Shown here: one piece after another, positions 23,413 through 36,399 of the stretch
Layout: the number at the start of each line of letters is the position of its first letter
Numbering within the stretch: the stretch's first letter is position 1
Origin: Colius striatus
Taxonomy: Eukaryota; Chordata; Aves; Coliiformes; Coliidae
Assembly (NCBI RefSeq): GCF_028858725.1
Contig: NC_084790.1
Span: forward strand, 85,375,506 to 85,439,505
DNA: 64,000 nucleotides
Direction of reading: 5' to 3'
The notes under the pieces: generated by a model
The model's database searches: none
What the model was told of the DNA's origin: nothing
Seen by the model: only the letters and a program-made list of their open reading frames with translations
Program-made: the position numbers and the translations under genes

Positions 23413-26400
23413 TCCCTTTATATCTGACCAAAGAGGAGACAGAAGCAACAACCTTATTTCATATATGTCTCATTTTAAAAAAAGTTGACACTGCCTACAG
23501 CATTTGCAGAGCCATTTTTGTCACGGGGACTACCTGCAGGAAGAGAAATTTAAGTCTTCAGTTCCCCGTGCCAGTGCTCTGACCTTGCCCTAAATCTTTA
23601 GCCTGTCCTCCTAAGGTGAGTCACTCCATTTAATTTGCTATTTAACAAGCTACTTAGAGAGCTTGCTGCAGCTCCCGAAGCTCCCCATCCATTTAACCCA
23701 TTTCCTCAGCAATACAAGAGCAATGGGAACAGCTTGCAAGCCAGTTCTTGAAAAGAGTCGGCATGCTTTCCAAATTTCCCTCAGTATCCTGGTAGGTCAA
23801 ATTCCATTAAAACAAATCCTTCAAAATAAACAATGCCTTAAAGGCAAGTTTTAGCAGGAGTATTTTCAGGGTCAGTGTCAAATTCACATTGACCATGAAC
23901 ACATCCACTTCTGTAGCCAAAGGTATACTCGTGAGTAAGGGGAGAGTTGCTGGCTAGAATCTCTTGGGAGCTCTCCCTATCACCCAGCTGCTTCCTTTCA
24001 AACTGCAGGGAACACTTTTTTAATTCTACAGCACTGCCTCCAAGTGACAGAAAAATAAAGTAGTAGCTTATTTGTTTTCCCTATAAATGAAATACACATC
24101 AAGCCACTGAGATCTGCCAAAAGAATCCAGTCGCTAGCTTGAGCTCCAAATACTCACAGAGCTAGTTAGTAGGTATATGGACTTTGTGAGCTTTGCCTTC
24201 TACTCATTTCTGAGCCAGTAAATCTTACAGCAATCAAAAAAACACACAGATTTTTAGCTGATGCATGCCAGGAGCACTTCTGCCTCTCCTAAGAATGTTG
24301 TATTCAGTATACTCCTCTCAAGTAAAAATCTCATCAAGTTCTACTGCCACTTAATGTAGATGACCATAACAAAGCTAACTCCTCCTGTCAGGGACTTCTG
24401 ACTCAAAACCTCAGTGCTCTACAATGATTTTATGATACAGCCAAAGCACCTCAGTTCCTGCAACCTCAACAGCCATAGGTCCAGCTTTAAATAAAAAAGA
24501 CATTTCTCAGGAAGATCATCCATCAGGTAACAGAGGAAATAAGACTTTGCCTTGGAGTTCGTGAATATCCTACAGGAAGAACATCTAAAAATAAAAACAT
24601 AAAAGATACCAAGATTTAATTTCTGGGCATTTTGACAAAGGTACAAGATTAACATCAATGCTTTAACTTAGATTGTTAGATGTTATCCATGCTCTCCAGT
24701 GTTTCCAAGATAGATGCTATTTTACATTTCCCACCCTAAATCAAACATACTAGTAAATGCAGACATGTTTCTTTCAGAAACAAGTGCCTTTAGCTGAGAA
24801 GATCACTCAAATATAATGTGTAACCACTTCAAGTTCCAAATTTATTTTGCTGAAGAGGCACTATTGCTGTGCCTCTAACACTATATGCTGGTTAAGGCAG
24901 TCGAGGTTGAAATCTTCAGACGTAAGGTGGGTCAGTACTCGGAAAACAATTGCCACAACAATTTTTAGATAGCATCTAATTCTCATTTATCCATGATTTT
25001 CCTTAAACTTGACCTGCATAACAGCTCCTGATGGAAAGAAAGGCTCCTCCAGGGAATCCCAAAGTCACTACTGAATACAAGGTTAAACAGATTCTGTTTC
25101 CTCACATGCTGAAGTGTGATAGCCACAAGAAACAGGAAAACTCCTTTCAATCCAAAAAAGTCAGCTCTAATCCCAACAGTAAATTACCAAATGAAATGTA
25201 AACTTTTTTTTTCATGAAATACACCAAATATGTCCATGATTAATTTTTTAAAAAGTTAGGCATTCTCTGGAAAAGCTATTAATTTAATTATTTGCCAAAA
25301 AAAAAACCCTTATAGACACAATTGGTTAGCAAGTCATTTAGTTAAATACAGTATTATTAACTCTACCAACACCTCTTGCTTTCTAAATAAGCTGGAAACA
25401 CTCCCAAAGAATCACAGTCTGGTCTACAAGTGTTACGCTCTATTAAACCCAACATCTATTTAGTCCCCTGATGTGGCTCCACAATGTTGAAGCACTTAAA
25501 GCAAACAGGGAGTTTGGCTTGCACATGATGACTATTTCCAATCTCATATAGCTAGGGGTAGATACAAATCCCAAGTACTGTCCCTTCTAAAAGATTTTGG
25601 TATTAATTATTAACAATGTTTACAAGAATATCAATTATTCTCAAGCTAAAATCAATTCAGCAGTACATATATGCTGTGTCTAAGGTCAGATAAAACTCAA
25701 GGTACAGTATGTGTAATGTTGAGCTTGGAAAAAAAACCTGTCACACTCCCTAAGCCGACTACTTAAAGGCTATTTTAGACAAGTAATTATAGTTCCATTA
25801 GGTATTGAATCTACTAGTCTCACAACTTAATTGCCAATGCTGACATTTGGTAATCCATCCAGTATAGCCAGCTTCCCCTTCCAAAACTATCCCTGCTATG
25901 ATTGCCTGGCTCAGTCTGCAGACAACCTGGATAATAAAGATTATATAGATTTTTTTTCTTTTCCACATGAGTACATTCAAGTCTCAGGACTGGAGACAGT
26001 CATGCAGACGACTTTACCATCTCCTCTGAGATCTGGTCTCCAGGTTGGGTCTTTAACAGAATCATATGAAAATAAATTAGGAATTGATACTACTAAACAT
26101 TTGAAAATCTAACAGGATTTCATTTCCACATACAACAGGACTTTACTTGTCTTTACAGTTCACTGCTGTATGAACTAAAACAGACATTGCTTTCCTTTGA
26201 GGCAAAGCAGCCAATGTCACTGCAAAGATAAGAACGTATAAGACGTAATGCTGCTTATTCAGGTATTAGAAAAGCTGCTGCACTGAGATTTTTGGCTGGT
26301 TCTTATTTGCATCCAAGAACTGTATCCTTTAGACCGTCTTTCACCCGTGAGACATTAAAACATCCCACAAGATTCTAACATAAAACTTCCCACATAATTA

Positions 26401-26870
26401 TCAGTCTACTGCAACATACATGTAATCCTCCACGTAACTGAAGACACAGACAACACGTTAACAGTAGGAATTGTTCAACTACAGTATTTTACTGTCCACA
26501 CAACATATTTGAATTCTGTGTACTCAGTTACAAGAATATTTATACCTACGGATCAATAAGTATCACACATACCCACACGTTATGTACAGCTATCACATCC
26601 ACAGATAACAGTCTAAAAAGAACTAATTTACATCTTGCAAATGTATATTCTCGTGCAGGACCAGAGTTAGAGGTCTGAGGTACGCCAGAGTCTCTGGTCT
26701 AAAGCAGTTGCACAGTCTCAATGCTGTGTCTTAACTTACTCACAAATATGAGGTTTTGTTCCTATTAAAATATCCCTATTTCCCACACAACACGTCTCAA
26801 AACAGGTCTAGGCCCACGGAAAGGAAGGCAGTCAAGGAGATCAAGTAAGTCCCAGAAGATGTAAGCATGT

Positions 26871-27016
26871 TGAAGATCTCCAAGGAAGGAGCCTCCACAA
26901 GACCTGCCTGGATATGTTCCTGTGCAACCTGATCTAGGTGAACCTGCTTCTGCAGGGGGGTTGGACTAGATGATCTCTAAAGGTCCCTTCCAACCCCTGC
27001 CATTCTATGATTCTAT
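26871..27016 (+). mobile_element. CR1 LINE 3' fragment with 5' inversion
   Basis: From about 26900 the copy reads in sense (GACCTGCCTGGATATGTTCC) through to ATTCTATGATTCTATG. The first 29 bp or so (GAAGATCTCCAAGGAAGGAG, then CCTCCACAA) are the reverse complement of the sequence that should immediately precede it. This is the signature of twin priming. Confidence 0.92.
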
Positions 27017-30000
27017 GTGCTTGCACGCAGTGCTTTAATCTTCAGCGCTCTACACCTCAGCTTCACTAAGCTTGTACCACGTTTCATCACATCCCAAAGA
27101 CTGCAAAATCTTCACGACGTAAGAGTTGTTATTTCTGTCCCTCAGTAAACAACCACACAGCACCCTGGGACACAAAGCAAACGTTCCGAATGAAAACGTA
27201 ACCCTAAAGAAACAATGTCATCTGGTCACCCACTGTATCTGAAAATCAGAATCTCTGTATTGATTGTGTTTAACTGCTGCCAGAAAGACCTGTGCTGTCT
27301 ATTCAGAACAATTTTACAAGAATACAGTGAATTAGGTACTACCCATACGCAAAAGGTGCCAGAAAAGAACTGCAGAAATGAGCACTGATACTGTAAAACC
27401 AGAGATATGAGTCCAGCAGCTAAATTCCAGTTTCTTTTACCTACATAATCTCCAGATGCTTTCTGCCTGCTTCCAGAAAAACAAAAAAGCCAACAGTAAG
27501 CCGACCTTTTAATTCAAATCAGTTAAGTTAGCTCTCTGAAGCATGCACTTACATATCTGAAAAGCAAAGTGATAAAACTTATTAAGAACGAAGATAGCTC
27601 TGCAGCTTTCCTGGCATCTTGTTTATTCAACTGCACTGCTCAGGGAACTGTTTGTGGGAAGTCTTGGTGCTGTTAAGTGAGGGGTGAAAAACCATCCAAA
27701 ACCCAAGAAATGTGACTTGATCTTTCTTCAAAGAGAAAAAGCAGTTGTACAAATATTTCACTCATACCAAGAGGTCATTTGTTAGGTTGAAAACATACTC
27801 CAAAGTGCAAAAACATTAAAATCTTTGATCTTACCAATTAAATGAGTAAACTTCTGCTCAACAGAAATCATGATGCAGAAATATACAGTAATGAGAATTC
27901 AGGCCTGTAAGAGATCTTTAGGAAAAAGAAAAATCTTTACAATCCTCAGACATTATTATTTTTTCTATTTTTAATCAGAGGAAAGCACTGAAATAATCTG
28001 TTCATAATGCATGTTAATGAGTTAAACTATTTCAGCTGTAACTTTCAGTGTAACCACTGCTTGGAATCCAACTCCTCTCATACACCAGTCACAGGCAAGC
28101 AGGAGGAGAGATTTCAGAACAGAAGAAATGCATCCTTCAATGACTACAAATTCAATGAACAATTCCTATTGGGTTTAATTTAATCAATTAGGCAGGAAAG
28201 ACCGTTTCTTCTCATTTTACATTTCACTGTCCTGATGTGTAATTTTCCTCTCCCTTTCTCTTGCATAGTTGGTGATCACTCCTTTCTCCACTTTCCTTTA
28301 CTCATACCTCTTACCTTTCCACACTGAAAGTGTTCAGACACATACAAGCACCATAAAAACACACACACAAAAAAAGGGGGTTTATGAAGTAAGAATGCCA
28401 AGGTCTTTTTGTGAAAAATGCAACACATGAGCACTTTTAGAGAACCTGTTTGACCATAAATGGAATCTCTCCTTGCAGGCTGGAGGTAAATACAATCTTT
28501 CTTTGCATTCTAAATTAGGGTCACATTCTGTTTCTCCTCTATGCACTGTTTTTCAGACTCTACCGAGATTGATGGCTACTGTCTGATGTCACAAAAGTCT
28601 CTGCTATATCTACAGTCCCTTAATCCTTCAAATTTTTTTGGGAGCAGCAATACACACTAGCCATGCACCAGGTACCAAAGTAAGATTCCTTCAAGCTCTA
28701 CACCTCAGGACAGATGTACTTTTGGACAGCAGTAAGAAATGCAACAAAACCATTAAATGGTCCAAGCAATACTCAAGTACAAGAAAAATAAAGAAAAATC
28801 ACATCTTAAAGTCTTTAGGTAGCTCACAAGATAATTGAATCTGACTTGTCCACTGTTTATTCTGCTTGATGAACAAACACAGCAATGATTTTGGGCCTCT
28901 TGGCCAGTAACTTGTTCTGATGCCTTCTATTTCTCTACCAAGAGCCTAAAGAAAGCAGCACGGCAGTGCTGTTAGCATGGATCTTTCTGCTGAAACCTAA
29001 AGAGTCTTGAACATAGCAGAAGTGATTAATCTTGATGGATTTACTGCAGGCAAAGCAGGCCCTGATAGGGAAGGAAAACTGCAGCTGAAAACACTAGTGA
29101 CAATACTGTGTCTTCTGCTCCAGTTCCTTTTCCACACGCACTTGGGTGGGAGTCAGTTGTCAATAAAAGTCTAATTCTGCAGAGTACAATCTGTTTCCTT
29201 CATGTCCCACCTACAGGACAGCTGTTCTTCCCACAGCTGAAGAGATTTTTCAAGACCTTCTCAGGTAGTGTACTTCAAGTGGAAGAAATCAGACAGGAGT
29301 GAGCCCAGACACTGTGGCTGTTGATCAAACTGCTCCACAAGGGATGCTGTAAGTCACCTTTGTCATTGCCACTTCACCCTACGGTAATCCCAAGCCCTGC
29401 TGATCTTTAATAAAGTGTTCTGAAAAGAAAGTGAGAGAAAATTCAAATTATAACTTCTATAAATGAGACTCAGAGGCATGGCGTTCCTCAGTGCCATCTC
29501 AGGACCCTACATTTTGTTCTTTTCTTCACAATCAATTTGTGGTGATCAAATCTACTACTTTTGATCACTAAGGAGCAGCTCATTTACTTATTATCTCAAA
29601 ATAGCTTATTTCAGACAAACCACCTTCACTGGTCACCTCCACAGCCTTGTCCTAACTGCAAATACTGATTCATGGGGTTGGGGGGAAAAAAAAAAATCAA
29701 CCTTGCTCCAATTGCCTTCCTCTAAAATGATAAAAGATTCAAAAAAGCTTGACATAATAAGGCCATTCCTTCTCAGCTTTTGCCTCAGAACAATATCATC
29801 TGACACACAGTACTCTGAAAAAGTACAAAAACGTTATGTTATGGCACTGGACATCATTAAATAAATATACAATCATTTGTCACGAGCATGTTTTGAACAC
29901 TTAAACCCCAAAACTACTGTATTTCTCTCCACCATATATCGGCTGTTACATTCATTAAGCGGGGTAAGAGACTCATTAAGTGACACAACTAATTGATATG

Positions 30001-30954
30001 AAGCATAGTTCTTCTCTAAGACACGTTTTCTCAGAGGCAAGACAGCAGGCTTTCACTGAAAGGATGCAAATCTCACCATTACCTTTCTGTGAAGAAGCTG
30101 GTGTCACTTCAGAGAGCTTCCATTTCACTTTTACAGGTAAAAATGCATTTATAGCATTGTAAGTACTTGTCTAATTTACACAGATGCAACAAAATATGTC
30201 TCTAGTTAATGTATATTAATTCCACAAGGTCTGTTAGACATTCCTTAAATGTGGCTATTTTAATGCTGCTAGTCATATTCCCACAGTGAAACACAGTACT
30301 TGAGGTCAAATCTCCCTGAAGGTTCAAAAGCCTCTAAAATTTGTCCTGAACAAAATGTAAAGCTACAAAAGCTACAAACATCATTTTTCTGACCTCCTAC
30401 ATCATCTCAATCATAACATATTATTAAATAATCACTGCACCGAGCCTACAGATGACTGTAGAGAGCAGAATGAAAGCAACAACTGTAGAAATACATTCTG
30501 TCCTAGAGGGCAATTCAAACAACTCAATTACCTCTTTCCTTGCTTTTGCATTACTACATCCCACGTCTAAGTCAGAACTCAAATGCAGTAAGTGATTTCT
30601 GGAATACATTCTGAAGTAATTTGTTTCACCTGATTAGCTACCCACCAGTCGAAGGGAGGAAGGCTGGGTCAAGCACATCTTATGTTTCCGTGGAAAAGGC
30701 TCAATTTTCCTCCACCTGTTAAATAACTACCACAGGTATACAACACATTTTTCAACACTTTCAAGAAGTGAAAATTCAAACAACAATTCTCCTTTGCACA
30801 GTGGGCAGACACTTCTTTAAAGATTTGCCTTCACCAGTGAGATTCCTGCTTACAGGACACTTGCACTGGAACTATAAAATGAGAACAAACTGAACTTTAA
30901 ACAACAGTATCAACGGAATATAGATCTTAAAAAAAGCCCAAACTCTAATCAAGA

Positions 30955-31464
30955 ATATCACACACTCTCAAGGGCTGGAAGAGACCTGGAAAGCTCATCC
31001 AGTGCAATCCCCCTGACAGAGCAGCATCACCTAAAGTAGGGCACACAGGAATTTGTCCAGCTGGGTTGGAATGTCTCCAGAGAAGGAGACTCCCACAGCC
31101 CATCTGGGCAGCCCCTGCCAGTGCTCCCTCACCTCAACAGGGAAGAGACTCTTCCTTGTATTTCTTTGGAACCTCTTCTGTTCCAGCTTGTACCCATTGC
31201 CCCTTATCCTGTCATTGGCCATCACTGAGCACAGCCTGGCTCCAGCCTCTTGACACCCACCCTTTACATGTTTGTAACCATGAATGAGGTCACCCCTCAG
31301 TCTCCTCCAAGCTACAGAGCCCCAGCTCCCTCAGCCTTTCATCACAAGGGAGATGTTCCTCTCACTTTATCATCTTTCTGGCCCTGCACTGAACTCTCTC
31401 CAGCAGCTCCCTGTCCTTCTGGAACTGAGGGGCCCAGAACTGGACACAATACTCCAGATGCACA
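30955..31464 (-). mobile_element. CR1 LINE 3' fragment
   Basis: About 510 bp of the TCTCAAGGGCTGGAAGAGACC subfamily, similar to the 4.72, 9.96 and 48.02 kb copies. It reaches into the VQFWAPQ region of the reverse-transcriptase frame. Confidence 0.93.
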
Positions 31465-33789
31465 ACACGTGCTGAGACTTCACTTAACAGCTTAATAATA
31501 CACTGCATAACAGTGCCAATACTACTGCATTTGACCACATCTTCTTCCAGTGGCCAAAAAGCAACAAATATAGCAAAGCTTTTCAAATTTGACACAAACT
31601 GCCTGATAATCTGTGATGGATTATAGTGCTGGAAATTTTGTTCGACAGGAAAATGTTTTATGATTAATTTGTCTCTTTGGATTTGTTTTTTCTAGTTCTC
31701 AGCATAGCTAACCTAAAAATCAATTTATGGTAATTAGTTACAGGGAGAAGGGTTGAATACAACAAGCCATGCTAAATCTAGCACAACTTAATAACGTATG
31801 TAGCTACTAGCTTGGTATAGTTATCTCTTTAAGGAAGAGATGTTAAGATTACTGTCACATGCATTAAGATTTTCTCCCTCTTTCAATCTGAGACATAAAT
31901 AAACCTGTCTAATGGCCAAAGTGATGTTTTAAAAACAAAAGCATCTTTCTGAAGCTTAAAAGGTAGTTGAACTTAGGTGTTCATTAAAAGAGCTGGGATT
32001 TTTTTTAATATTTGTGTATTTTGCTCTATTTCAAAGGGTACACAATTATTCAGGCATCTGTACTCTTCCCACAATTGGGTATTATGCATGTTTTTACAAC
32101 ACAGCTATTTGTCTCTGCTTTAAACATTTCCCACAGCTAGGAATCTACCCACAGCATTAAAAAGTGCACGCTGTACACAGGAGGCCAAATTTGTTTTGTA
32201 TGTCTACCTAATTTTACATTATCCTGTCATGATTTATATCACCCCTCTCCAGGCTCTACTGCAAATTCAATTTTACTTGCCAAAACGTGCAACTACTATA
32301 AGGTGCAATAGGCTTCCCACACAAGAGAACACACTTTGAAGACATATCACTCTCATCTTTAACCATCCCCTTTAACAACAGTTCATTGGGCATCACACAG
32401 GATTTCCTAGTTGTAATATCTTCTGTCAGTCCTCAGTATGTTAAAAACACCCTGGAGTTCTCCTAGTCATCTAACAAAATTACTGGAAACATCGTCAGAG
32501 CCATCAAAGTTTGGTATTACTTTGCTATAAATACCTTTCTACTGAATTTATCACAAAATATTAAGTAGGAGATGCTGCACAAGTAAAACACCAGCAGAGG
32601 ACAGGAAGAGAAGGAGCTGATGGCTGCTTCAGACAGGTGAGAGTGTTGAGCATAGTCCAGCATCCCCAGGGCCATCCACGGTGCTTTCCTGATGCAGCAG
32701 GAACATGAAAAGAGGAAACAGCCCAAGAAGAGCGGAGAATAAGGCCTATCTGAGCTCCTGGCAATTTAAGGAGCAATAACGATTTTTAAGTCACCCAAAG
32801 TGGAGTAACCGCAATGGTTTTCACTTGGGAATCAACAAAATGGTAGGTTACACAACCCAGTGGCCTGCCTTCAGAAACTGACCCAACCACCCAGGAGCTT
32901 CTTTCCACCCCCCTGTACTCAAAAAGCGCTCAGTGCAGGAAATATTAACAGTCTACTTACTTCTGCAAATACCTCAAATGACTGTAACCGCAGCCCAGGG
33001 TGTTATCCCTCGTTCCACTCAATGAACAACATCAGATTACAACCTCGCAGACTCACTACACTCAGCGTAAAAGATATTTTTAAAAGATAAACAATGCTTG
33101 GCGTGAAAGCCTACAAGGCAAAACCTGCTGCCAACTAAGATAAGATACCAATTCTCTTTTACATCCAAATATTCCCCACTCTTGCTAGATGTTATCCTTC
33201 AGAAGCATGAAAACAAACTGGCAAGAGCAAGGCTGAGAAGACCCGTTATATTACGATGGCAATCACCGAGCACGATTAGAAGTGTCCAGTTTGCAAAAAC
33301 AGAAAGGGAAAGATCACGCTTTTACAGTCTTTTCACTAATAAGGTATGTCACTAATAGCACAAAACAAGAAACACCAGCATGAAACTCTCTCACCCCGGT
33401 CCTGACCCCTGCGCAGGCCCGACGCCGAGCGCAGGATCGCCGGGGACCCTGCCCGAGGGGCTGGAGGGGCACCGCAGCCCCCCGAGCTCCCCCGTGGGTG
33501 CAGTGCCGCGGGACCGGACACACGGCAGAGCCGGAGGCCCCGGGAACTCTCCGCAGCGACGGTGCTGAGACTCACAGCACCAGCCCTCTATCGCGACACG
33601 GGGCCGAGTAACGATGAGTGTCGCGATAAGCGGACAACCGAGACGTTCAGGGGCGCGTGGCAGCTCCCTGCGCTTCCTCCTCCCCCTTCGCAGCCAGCAC
33701 CGAGGAGGACGGGGCGGGACTCCCGCCATCGGCCGCCGCCCGCGCACCCTCCGGCGATAACCCGCCGGTACCGCCGCGGCCCCGCTTAC

Positions 33790-34070
33790 CCCGTCCGCGC
33801 GCAGCTGAAGCGCAGGAGGCGGCCCGTACCGCCGTCCCGGCACGCAGGCTCCGCCGCTCGGACGGCTCCCTGGGCCCCGGCCGCTGAGCTCCGGGCTCGG
33901 CTCCCCTCAGCGGCCGCCCGCCCCCTGCTCCGACCCGCGCGCCGCGGGGGCGCTGCCCAGGGTCCCCCGGCCGGCGCACGCGCGCTGCCCGCTCTGCCGC
34001 CGCCTCCGGCCCGTCCACGTCGCCACCGCGCCCCCGCGGCGCATGCGCACGGGCCGCCAAGGGTGGGAGG
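33790..34070 (-). other. DYM: DYM non-coding first exon (5' end uncertain)
   Basis: DYM needs a 5' UTR exon upstream of the ATG exon, and this CpG island is the only candidate. A GTAAGC donor reads on the minus strand at 33789-33784, after ...GACGGG. A second possible donor (GTGAGA) is at 33394-33389. The 5' limit is set roughly just downstream of the ZNF143-type promoter motif and is a guess. Confidence 0.55.
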
Positions 34071-34083
34071 CGGTGGCGGCCGC

Positions 34084-34107
34084 GCGGGGCATGCTGGGAG
34101 TTGTAGT
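34084..34107 (-). promoter_or_regulatory. ZNF143/THAP11-type promoter element
   Basis: The minus strand reads ACTACAACTCCCAGCATGC followed by CCCGC. This matches the known SBS/ZNF143-THAP11 consensus ACTACAATTCCCAGCATGC at all but one position. Such sites normally sit just upstream of CpG-island start sites, so transcription of DYM probably starts within about 100 bp to its left. Confidence 0.82.
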
Positions 34108-34350
34108 CCCGACGGCGGCCGCTCAGCGCCCTCCCCTGAGCCCTTCCCACGGCAAAAGGAGTCTCGTCATAACACCCTCCCCAACCCTGCCCCGGGATCG
34201 TCTGAGGCACCGACCGACTGCCTCGGCCGCCTCTGCTCGGAGGGCAGCGTTTTCAGTCAGTGGGACGGGAAGTAACTCGAGCACGTGGAACCCAGCGCCT
34301 GGAGAAGGGAGGGGAATGTGCCAGGTACCGCCCGTCCGAACGCCTCTCAG

Positions 34351-34972
34351 AGAATCCCTGGATGGTGCGGGTGGGAAGGGCCCTGCGGAGCTCACCCAGC
34401 CCAAGCCCCTGCTAAAGCAGGTTCCCCAGAATCAGGGGGCACAGAAATGTGTACAGGTGGGTTTGGAAATCTGCTGAGAAGGAGCCTCCACACCCTCCCT
34501 GGGCAGCCTGGGCCTGGGCTCCATCACCTCAGCTCCAAAGGAGTTTCTCCTCCTGTTGCTGTGCTCCAGCCTGTGCCTGTTACCCCTTGTTCTGTCACTG
34601 GCCACCACACAAGAAAAGTGTCACCCCATGATCCTGACACCTAGGTACTTCAGGTACTTGTGTTAATGAGGTCCCACTTTAGTCTTCTGCAGGCTAAACA
34701 GCCCCAGGTCCCACAGCCTTTCCTCTTAAGGACGATGCTCTAGTGCCCTCAGCATCTTGATGGCCCTGCACTGGCCTCTCTCCAGCCTGTCCCTCTGGAG
34801 CTGGGCAGCCCAGAACTGGACACAGGACTCCAGATGAGGCCTCAGCAGTGCAGAGCAGAGGGGGATCAGAACCTAACTCGACCTACTGCCCACACTCTTC
34901 TTGATGCCCCCAGGATGCCATTGGCTTCTTGGCCACAAGGGCACATTGTTGGCTCATGTTTAGTTTGCTTTA
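34351..34972 (-). mobile_element. CR1 LINE 3' fragment near the DYM promoter
   Basis: About 620 bp. Its 3' tail lies about 70 bp from the right edge of the DYM CpG island and about 240 bp from the ZNF143-type element. It is diverged and relatively GC-rich at the promoter-facing end. Confidence 0.93.
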
Positions 34973-35750
34973 AATAATCACTTCTGGCTCTAGTAACCTC
35001 CTGTCTCCATACCTGAGGTGGTCTTTACATATCCAATGGTTCCTCCAAAAAGGACCCCCCCCCCTCCCCCATCCAGAGGACAATTTTGTTTATTACAGTG
35101 TGTGACTTTGTATCTGCAGCCCAGCTCTTACATGCACCTTTAACTGGTCTGTGCAAAAAAACAGCACTTATGCAAAGAGCACCTGTGCAAAGGTGTGCTG
35201 TGGCATTTCATATATGTTGCCACGTAAAAGCAAAAATCCTGGCATGGGGTTTGGCCTCATGTTTGCTATGGCAATAAAAATGGTGCACAGTCAACAGTTG
35301 GAGTAACTATAAAAGAGGCAGGTCTGTGTGCACAACAAATAATCCTCATGGAAAATACAAGTAGTGCTACATCTAGAGACATGTAAATGCACCTATTTAC
35401 AACATTTCAAATAATTCATTGCTGGAGAGAGCAACACCGGAGAAATGACAGACATCAATATGGTTGGGTCATAACTCCAGTTTTACTAACAAGCATCAGA
35501 CTTTTATAATCAGCAGCAAAACTGGCATGTTTACACTACTTCTAATTGGTCCTTTCTCTAAAAGCTAGCGGCGCTTTTCTCTGATAAGCCTTGTGGTTTC
35601 ACATACTGCTTCAGCCTCTGCCTTGCTCGAGCTTCTTATCACGTAGGCATCATTTTCTCTTCTTCTTTTCTCACAGTCAAGAACAGCTCCAGGACAAGCC
35701 GCACATTAGTTCTCAAAGCATGGGTTGCTCACTGTTACCAGGTGTCCTCT
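34973..35750. other. intergenic DNA, no gene seen
   Basis: AT-rich unique sequence with a poly-C run at 35055-35070. No exon, RNA gene or repeat recognised otherwise. Confidence 0.6.
35055..35070 (+). repeat. poly-C run
   Basis: Ten C, one T, five C. Confidence 0.9.
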
Positions 35751-36399
35751 GGGGGTCTAACTGCTGAAGAGCAGCTCTGCAGAGAGAGGCCTGGGAGTCC
35801 TGATTGATAATAAACTAACCATGAGCCAGCAATGTGCCCTCGTGGCCAGGAAGCCAATGGCATCTTGGGATGCATCAAGAAGAGTGTGGGCAGCAGGTCG
35901 GGGGAGGTTCTGCTCCTCCTCTGCTCTGCCCTGGTGAGGCCTCATCTGGAGTCCTGTGTCCAGTTCTGGGCTCCTCAGCTCAAGAGGGACAGGGAAGTGC
36001 TGGAGAGAGGCCAGCGCAGGGCCACCAAGATGATCAGGGGATTGGAGCATCTTCCTAATGAGGAAAGGCTGCAGGGACCTGGGGCTGTTTAGTCTGGAGA
36101 AGAGGAGACTGAGGGGGGATCTTATTAACATTTATAAATATCTAAAGGGTGGGTGTCAGGAGGTTGGGACATCCCTCTTTTCTATAGTAGTAACAGGACA
36201 AGGGGTGATGGGATGAAGCTGGAACACAAAAAGTTCCACTTAAACATAAGAAAAAACTTCCTGTGAGGGTGAGGGAGCCCTGGCCCAGGCTGCCCAGAGG
36301 GGTTGTGGAGGCTAGTGACCCTGCTTCTGCAGGGGGGTTGGACTGGATGATCTCTAAAGGTCCCTTCCAACCCCTACCATTCTGTGGTTCTATGATTCT
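35751..36399 (+). mobile_element. CR1 LINE 3' fragment with a short deletion
   Basis: About 650 bp with a partial reverse-transcriptase frame (35832-36092). At about 36313 the sequence goes from GTTGTGGAGGCT straight to CTGCTTCTGCAGGGGG, losing about 60-70 bp present in sibling copies. Tail ATTCTGTGGTTCTATGATTC. Confidence 0.95.

Larger units (their letters stand above)
21503..33789 (-). other. DYM: DYM intron 1
   Basis: About 12.3 kb between the non-coding and the ATG exons. It holds one probable solo LTR (about 23.1 kb), one CR1 with a 5' inversion (26.87 kb) and one CR1 copy (30.96 kb). The rest is AT-rich, apparently unique DNA in which I see no exon. Repeats are clearly sparser here than in the other introns of the gene. 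Confidence 0.75.
33390..34280. promoter_or_regulatory. DYM: CpG island, DYM promoter
   Basis: About 900 bp of very GC-rich, CpG-dense sequence set in AT-rich flanks, with runs such as CGCGCGCC and many CCGCC boxes. It lies upstream of the DYM ATG exon on the gene's strand. The long open frames here on both strands, rich in Pro, Arg and Ala, are a by-product of GC content. Confidence 0.88.

Noticed and set aside
33562-34275. 237-codon plus-strand open frame
   Set aside because: Lies entirely in the DYM CpG island, is rich in Pro, Arg and Ala, has equally long frames on the other strand and matches no family. It reflects GC content.
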